Source: Nocardioides soli
Lineage (GTDB): Bacteria; Actinomycetota; Actinomycetes; Propionibacteriales; Nocardioidaceae
Direction of reading: 5' to 3'
NCBI RefSeq assembly: GCF_014191495.1
Contig: NZ_JACHWR010000001.1
Coordinates: 744,001 to 808,000 of the forward strand
DNA length: 64,000 bases
Both the position numbers and the translations under genes were made by a program. Below are positions 59,577 through 64,000 of this stretch, in pieces. The notes beneath the pieces are model-generated. The model was not told where the DNA came from, did not search any database, and worked only from the letters and a program-made list of their open reading frames with translations. Positions within the stretch are counted from its first letter, which is position 1, and every line of letters begins with the position of its first letter.

Positions 59577-59945
59577 ATGGCCGACTACCTGCCCAAGTAC
59601 TTCCGCGGCCCGAAGCCGAACATCACGGTCGGCGCCGGCGGCATCACCGGCGGCAAGCTGCTCGAGCACGACGGGACCGTCACCGCCGCCGGGTCGAAGA
59701 CCGTCATCGGCGTCGCCGGCCACGACCAGGTCGCCGGCAAGGCCGTCACCTACTTCCCGCTCCCCGGGAACGTCCACCGACTGATGGCGGGGACCGGCGG
59801 CGTGACCGCCGGAGACCTGGTGAAGGCCGACGCCGCCGGCAACGTGGTCACCGCCACCTCCGGCACCGACGCCGCCGAGGCGATCATCGGCACCGCCCTG
59901 ACCACCGCGACGGCGACCAACGTCGCCGAGATCCTCGGAAAGTGA
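59577..59945 (+). CDS. Head decoration protein (DUF2190-like)
   Basis: A 122-residue Gly/Thr/Ala-rich protein, all beta (ITVGAGGITGGKLLEHDGTV, VIGVAGHDQVAG). Its location between protease and capsid and its composition fit a capsid-stabilising decoration protein. Starts 2 bp after the previous stop. Confidence 0.75.
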   Translation: MADYLPKYFRGPKPNITVGAGGITGGKLLEHDGTVTAAGSKTVIGVAGHDQVAGKAVTYFPLPGNVHRLMAGTGGVTAGDLVKADAAGNVVTATSGTDAAEAIIGTALTTATATNVAEILGK

Positions 59946-59955
59946 GGGCCTGAAC

Positions 59956-60900
59956 ATGGCTACCTCTTCGCCCGCTGCGCCGTCGCTCACCGGCACCACG
60001 CTGAGCATCGACGCGTACCTGAACAACCCGAAGTACTACGCCCGTGCGGCTGCGGACTTCCAGCTCACCCGCCCCATCGGCGGCGTGCTGCTGAAGGGCC
60101 GACTCGACGTCACCGGCTCCGGTGCGGCGCTGTTCGAGCAGATCGACAGCCTCTTCGCCGAACAGCCCGCGGAGGTCGTCGACCAGCTGGGTGACTACCC
60201 GCTCGTCACCACCGGAAACGGCACGCCCTCGGTCGCGCAGACGATCAAGAACGGCCTCGCCACCGAGTTCTCCGACGAGCTCGTCGCGCGGGGGCGGTTC
60301 GACGAGTTCAAGCGGAAGACGCAGAAGCTGACCAACTCGGTCGACAAGCTCTTCGACACCACCTGCATCACCGCCGTCTCCTCGGCCGTCACCGCGACCA
60401 CGCCGGCTACCGCGACGTTCGACAACGCGTCCGGCAATGGCTTCCGTGACATCCAGGTCGCGGCCGCGAAGATCATGGAGGCAGGTGACGCGCTCGGCGT
60501 CTCCTACAACCCCGACGTGGTCGCCTGCCGACCGCTGATCTTCGCCTACGTCGTCGAGCAGCTGGTCAAGCTCGGGGCTCTGGACAAGGCCGCCGCCCTG
60601 GTCGCCAACGCCACCGGCATCGCTTACTCCGCGGGCGACGGCATGACCTACGTGCGCGCGAACGCGTCGTTCGGCTCCGGCACCAAGGTGCTCGTCGCCG
60701 ACTCGAACATGCTCGGCAGCATCGCGACCGAGGACCTCGGCGGTGGCTACCAGCGCATGGGCGACGACCCGCTCGACACCGAGGTCAAGACCATCCGCGA
60801 GGACAAGAACGACGGCTGGCACATCCAGGCCCGCAAGGTCGCCGTGCCCTTCGTCACCGACCCGGCCGCCGGGATCTGGATCACGGGAGCGGGTGCCTGA
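59956..60900 (+). CDS. Major capsid protein
   Basis: A 314-residue protein located after scaffold and decoration genes, the usual place for major capsid. The N-arm is LSIDAYLNNPKYYARAAADF. The middle contains FKRKTQKLTNSVDKLFDTT, and the C-part DALGVSYNPDVVACRPLIFA and KVLVADSNMLGSIATEDLGG. HK97 fold is assumed from position and size. High Ala/Thr content. Confidence 0.85.
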   Translation: MATSSPAAPSLTGTTLSIDAYLNNPKYYARAAADFQLTRPIGGVLLKGRLDVTGSGAALFEQIDSLFAEQPAEVVDQLGDYPLVTTGNGTPSVAQTIKNGLATEFSDELVARGRFDEFKRKTQKLTNSVDKLFDTTCITAVSSAVTATTPATATFDNASGNGFRDIQVAAAKIMEAGDALGVSYNPDVVACRPLIFAYVVEQLVKLGALDKAAALVANATGIAYSAGDGMTYVRANASFGSGTKVLVADSNMLGSIATEDLGGGYQRMGDDPLDTEVKTIREDKNDGWHIQARKVAVPFVTDPAAGIWITGAGA

Positions 60901-61190
60901 TGTACACCGTCATCGTCCCCCTGATCCAGGTCGCCACTACCGGCGGCGGCGCCGTCCAGGTCACCAAGGGCGGCGCCGTCCCGAGCGACATCACGCCCGA
61001 GGCGCTCGCCAACCTCATCGACCTCGGCTACGTCGAGGGAGCCGAGAGCGGATCGGACGAGCCCGAGGGTCCGCCGGCGAAGTCGGCGTCCAAGGGCGAC
61101 TGGGAGTCCTACGCGCGCTCCCAGGGCGCCACGGACGAAGACCTGGCCGGCCTGAACAAGGACGACCTCGTCTCGCTCTACGGCGGCTGA
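60900..61190 (+). CDS. Head/connector accessory protein with SAP-like end
   Basis: A 96-residue protein. The N-half is beta (YTVIVPLIQVATTGGGAVQV). After a flexible segment, DWESYARSQGATDEDLAGLN resembles a short SAP/LEM-like helix pair common at the end of phage structural proteins. Begins 1 bp into the capsid stop. Confidence 0.65.
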   Translation: MYTVIVPLIQVATTGGGAVQVTKGGAVPSDITPEALANLIDLGYVEGAESGSDEPEGPPAKSASKGDWESYARSQGATDEDLAGLNKDDLVSLYGG

Positions 61191-61191
61191 C

Positions 61192-61407
61192 ATGGCGCAC
61201 AACGCCACGCACGTCGTCAACGAGGGCCTCGTCGCCTACGTGCGTCTGACCGACGGCGGGACGGTGACGCTCCACTCGGGCGACACCGTCCCGCCCGAGG
61301 CGGACGCCGTCCACGTCGCCACGCTCGCCGGGCGTGGCGTCCTGTCCCAGTTGGCCGACCAGCAGTCCGAGCCGAAGGCCTCGGCCGGCGGCAAGCCGAA
61401 GGACTGA
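61192..61407 (+). CDS. Small head protein, unknown
   Basis: A 71-residue protein (VVNEGLVAYVRLTDGGTVTL) with a small beta fold and a disordered Lys/Pro tail. Located in the head-completion gene cluster. Confidence 0.6.
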   Translation: MAHNATHVVNEGLVAYVRLTDGGTVTLHSGDTVPPEADAVHVATLAGRGVLSQLADQQSEPKASAGGKPKD

Positions 61408-61410
61408 ACC

Positions 61411-61953
61411 GTGTCGGAGTCGACCACGCCCACCTACGCCCAGCTGGCCGAGTACCTCGCGTACCTGGCTCAGCTGGCCGACATCACCGGTGGGCTGGTC
61501 GACCTCGACGACATGCGGCCCCTCGCACTCGAGGTGCGGCTGGCGTCGGTCAAGGCGCTGCTCTACGCCCGCCAGTCCGACATCCTCGATCAGGACAACG
61601 TCGAGCAGTTCCCGTTCTTCCTCGAGCTGCTCAACGGGGTCGCGGTCGAGGTCGAGTCGGTCACCGGGACGAACCCTCAGAACGGGACGGTGCGGGCGCT
61701 TGCGGTGCAGGCGATCACCTACGGGGTGGCGGCTCAGATCGAGTTCGCTGCCTACCCGGAGCAGCAGCTCGGCGACTCCGCCCGAGCAGGACAGTTGCAG
61801 GGCCGGTTCACCGAGCTGTTGGACCGGTTGCGGGCTGTGGTCGCGGAGGGAGCAGAGGGGGCCCTTCCGGCGTCGGTCGGTGGACCCCGGGGGTCGTTCC
61901 CGCCGGCTCGGCCCTACCCCGACGCCGCTGAGCGCTGGCCGGGGTCCTGCTGA
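61411..61953 (+). CDS. Head-tail connector protein
   Basis: A 180-residue protein. The N-terminal 130 residues are helical (LAEYLAYLAQLADITGGLVD, VRALAVQAITYGVAAQIEFA), in keeping with head-completion adaptor proteins. The C-terminal 40 residues are Pro/Gly-rich. GTG start. Adaptor assignment is by gene order. Confidence 0.65.
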   Translation: MSESTTPTYAQLAEYLAYLAQLADITGGLVDLDDMRPLALEVRLASVKALLYARQSDILDQDNVEQFPFFLELLNGVAVEVESVTGTNPQNGTVRALAVQAITYGVAAQIEFAAYPEQQLGDSARAGQLQGRFTELLDRLRAVVAEGAEGALPASVGGPRGSFPPARPYPDAAERWPGSC

Positions 61954-62372
61954 TGCTCGACATCGACGTCGAGGGCCGCCGCGCGCTGGGGCTTCTCGAC
62001 GATATCGGGGACCGTCTCGGTCGGCCGGACGAGATGCTCGACCTGCTGGTGGACCGGGTCCACGAGTACGAGCGTGACCTGTTCGCATCCGGTGGCAACG
62101 GCCAGTGGCCGGCGCTATCGGCCAAGACGGTCGCGCTGAAGGGATCGAGCCGGGTCCTCGTCGACAGCGGAGACCTCCTCGCGGACCTGACCACCGCCCG
62201 GGACCTGATGGGCGACGAGGCCGTCGTGGCCTCGGATCGGGCCTACGCCAGGTTCCACAAGTCCGGAACCGGCCGGATGCCTCGCCGTGACCCGTCTCCC
62301 CAGCCGCCCGAGCAACTGGTCGCGCAGTGGTCTGAGGATCTTCTCGGGTATGTCGTGGACGGCCAGCGATGA
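61953..62372 (+). CDS. Virion morphogenesis protein (Mu gpG-like)
   Basis: A 139-residue protein with the gpG/tail-completion pattern: helix GLLDDIGDRLGRPDEMLDLL, then WPALSAKTVALKGSSRVLVD (the W-P-L-x-x-x-T-x-x-x-K type motif), then DSGDLLADLT and YARFHKSG. Mu gpG acts at the head-tail joint. Overlaps the next gene by 4 bp. Confidence 0.75.
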   Translation: MLDIDVEGRRALGLLDDIGDRLGRPDEMLDLLVDRVHEYERDLFASGGNGQWPALSAKTVALKGSSRVLVDSGDLLADLTTARDLMGDEAVVASDRAYARFHKSGTGRMPRRDPSPQPPEQLVAQWSEDLLGYVVDGQR

Positions 62373-62965
62373 CGCTGCGGCTCGTCACCGCCGACGACCT
62401 GTGCCACGGCATGGAGACCGTCCTGCGTGGCCAGCTCGGTGGCCTCATCATCGCGCTCGGGCTCGATGAGCGGCCGCGGCCGGAGCGGCCGTTCGAGGTG
62501 CCGAAGGTGTGGGACCAGGTCCCTGTGCTGGAGGCGCTGCAGTCCGCGGTGGCGAACCGTGCGGTCGGGGCGATCACCTCGACCGGGATCGTCGGGCAGG
62601 TCACCACCCGCCGCAACGCCGATGGGTCGCAGCGTCTCGATGCGACCTTCCTGGTCCGGGTCGGGATCTACGACCGGGGTTCGGACTACAACGTCACCGC
62701 CAACCGGGTCCGCACCTGGGCGGCGCTCGTGCGTGCCGTCGGGCTGCGGAACCCGACCCTCGGTGGTGTCGCCGGGGGTGTCCGGTTCGTCACCGAGAGC
62801 TACCGGCAGTTCCCCCAGCAGGGAGTCGCGCGGACCCTCGGTGGCTGCGCGGTCGACTTCCACGTCGACGCCCGCAACATCGCCGACCTCGCCGACCTCG
62901 ACGGCGCCCTCCCGGTCGTCGAGTCCCCCTTCTCCACCGTCACCGTCCGAAACCACCAGGAGTAG
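62369..62965 (+). CDS. Tail terminator/completion protein (probable)
   Basis: A 198-residue alpha/beta protein (VPVLEALQSAVANRAVGAIT, ATFLVRVGIYDRGSDYNVTA). It lies between the gpG-like protein and the sheath, the place of tail-terminator proteins in myophages. No direct motif. Confidence 0.6.
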   Translation: MTLRLVTADDLCHGMETVLRGQLGGLIIALGLDERPRPERPFEVPKVWDQVPVLEALQSAVANRAVGAITSTGIVGQVTTRRNADGSQRLDATFLVRVGIYDRGSDYNVTANRVRTWAALVRAVGLRNPTLGGVAGGVRFVTESYRQFPQQGVARTLGGCAVDFHVDARNIADLADLDGALPVVESPFSTVTVRNHQE

Positions 62966-62967
62966 GA

Positions 62968-64000
62968 ATGTCCCGTCCCCAGATCATCGTCAACGTCAAG
63001 GCCGCACTCCAGCGGCGCGGCGTGACCACGGACACCGGCCGCGCCTTCCTGGTGTACGCCGGCGCGACTGGTCCCGCGGCGCCGGCCCGGTGCCTGTCGG
63101 CCGCGGATGCTCTCGCCGCTTCGGTCCCGGCCGCTCAGGCCGCCTACGTCGGCGACGCCCTGACCCAGGGCGCCCCCGAGGTGTGGGTGCTCCGGGCGAC
63201 CGCGGTCGACGCCGGAGCGGTCACCGAGTCCGAGTGGGACGCCGCGCTGGCGAAGCTCACCGCCGACTACGGGCCCGGCCAGGTTCTCATCCCGGGGGTG
63301 TCGACCTCGGCGGCCTACGAGGCGCTGCTGACCCACGCGAACGCTTCCGGGCGGTGCGTGCTCCTCGATGGCGCCTCGAACGCCGCCGCGTCCGCGCTGA
63401 CGACCGCGGCAGCGGGTCTCGCGGCGGCTGCCGGTGCTCAGCGCGCCGGGATGATCGCCGGGTGGGTGACCGTCCCCGCGACCGGTGGCGGAACTCGCAA
63501 CGTGCCCGGCTCGGTCATCGCGGCCGGTCTCGCGGCGCGTGGTGACGGGCGTGTCGGGCACACCAACCACGCGCCTGCCTTCGACCAGGGCCTCGGGGCT
63601 GGGGTCGCGATCGGTGGCACCGCGGTGACGGTCGCCTACACCGACGCCGAGCTCGACTCCCTGTCGGATGCCGGAGTCTCGGTGATCCGCGACGTCCGCG
63701 GCGTGCCGACCCTCTATGACTGGAAGTCGGTCTCCGACGACCCGAACTTCCGCCAGCTCAACTGGGGCCGGATGCACATGGAACTCTCGTTCGGGATCTC
63801 CTCGCTGGTCGAGAAGTTCCTCGGTCGCCAGATCGACGGCCGCGGCGCACTGTTCGCCGAACTCGAAGGGGTGCTCCGGGGCTACTTCCTGCCGCTGTGG
63901 CAGGCCAACGCCCTGTACGGGGCCGAGCCGGGGGACGCGTTCGACGTCGACACGTTCTCCCCGAACACGCCCACCACCATCAAGGCCGGCGAGCTCCACG
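62968..64000 (+). CDS. Contractile tail sheath protein (cut by window edge)
   Basis: First 344 residues of a sheath protein. The N-part is VKAALQRRGVTTDTGRAFLV; the middle has GDALTQGAPEVWVLRATAVD. The later part (NFRQLNWGRMHMELSFGISS, RGALFAELEGVLRGYFLPLW, GAEPGDAFDVDT) matches the conserved C-terminal sheath domain, including the E..x..Y..LW..GAL..G..P.DAF spacing. GGAG lies before the ATG at 62968. It marks the phage as a myovirus. The gene runs off the right edge. Confidence 0.82.
   Translation, partial: MSRPQIIVNVKAALQRRGVTTDTGRAFLVYAGATGPAAPARCLSAADALAASVPAAQAAYVGDALTQGAPEVWVLRATAVDAGAVTESEWDAALAKLTADYGPGQVLIPGVSTSAAYEALLTHANASGRCVLLDGASNAAASALTTAAAGLAAAAGAQRAGMIAGWVTVPATGGGTRNVPGSVIAAGLAARGDGRVGHTNHAPAFDQGLGAGVAIGGTAVTVAYTDAELDSLSDAGVSVIRDVRGVPTLYDWKSVSDDPNFRQLNWGRMHMELSFGISSLVEKFLGRQIDGRGALFAELEGVLRGYFLPLWQANALYGAEPGDAFDVDTFSPNTPTTIKAGELH

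Larger units (their letters stand above)
36306..64000. mobile_element. Prophage, left part (contractile-tailed, tyrosine-integrase type)
   Basis: From the integrase to the window edge nearly all genes are phage-type and rightward, except the repressor and one RHH gene. Order: integrase, immunity switch, early small genes, recombination (RecE/RecT-like), replication initiators, methyltransferase, WhiB, HNH, terminase, portal, protease, capsid, connectors, tail sheath. Head proteins resemble Mu-like ones and the sheath implies a myovirus. The left boundary is approximate (between 36218 and 36488). The right end, lysis genes, tail fibres and attR lie outside. Confidence 0.93.

Overview
The window comes from a high-GC actinobacterium, most likely of the Nocardioidaceae (Nocardioides-like). 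The evidence is the codon bias, the many GTG starts, two mycothiol-linked families (a maleylpyruvate-isomerase/DinB-type protein and an Rv2466c-type oxidoreductase), an EttA factor, a SigE-family sigma factor, and an Rpf gene behind a c-di-AMP (ydaO) riboswitch. Taxonomy is inferred from gene content only. No rRNA or CRISPR array is visible.

Positions 1-36.2 kb are chromosomal. 1-10.2 kb holds housekeeping and stress genes: a metG fragment, GPP34, a DsbA-like oxidoreductase, chrA, pepN, MscS, OsmC, a truncated globin and a double-hotdog thioesterase. 10.2-17.4 kb holds a TetR regulator, a thiolase, an AlkZ-like winged-helix protein, a MarR regulator, ettA, and a sigma/membrane-protein pair. 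17.4-26.5 kb holds ssb, two adjacent large GTPases with a PrsW membrane protease, an aminopeptidase P, the riboswitch-rpf unit and a HAD hydrolase. A tRNA-Arg(TCT) follows at 27.05 kb.

27.2-35.5 kb is a nitrogen/purine-catabolism locus. A GntR regulator and carbamate kinase read leftward. A tightly coupled operon reads rightward: an AllH-type DUF2877 protein, an ankyrin protein, FdrA (AllF), a DUF1116 protein (AllG), an NCS1 permease and a CDA-fold deaminase. The two sides are separated by a long perfect inverted repeat that looks like the GntR operator. Known homologues suggest oxamate (or a related ureido compound) plus phosphate is converted to carbamoyl phosphate, then to ATP. The ankyrin protein is the unexplained member.

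From about 36.3 kb to the right edge lies the left part of a prophage. Its order is a terminator and integrase arm-type repeats, a tyrosine integrase, a divergent repressor/Cro switch with two operators, and then about 15 kb of very small, overlapping rightward genes. These include many Cys-rich proteins, a RecE/RecT-like pair, two diverged copies of a replication-initiator module, an orphan DNA methyltransferase and a perfect 208-bp duplication. After a transcriptional break near 53.8 kb come WhiB, HNH, a P-loop kinase, terminase, portal, protease/scaffold, decoration and capsid proteins, connectors, and a tail sheath cut by the window edge. The sheath and the Mu-like head proteins indicate a contractile-tailed (myovirus) temperate phage. 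The right end and att sites lie outside the window.
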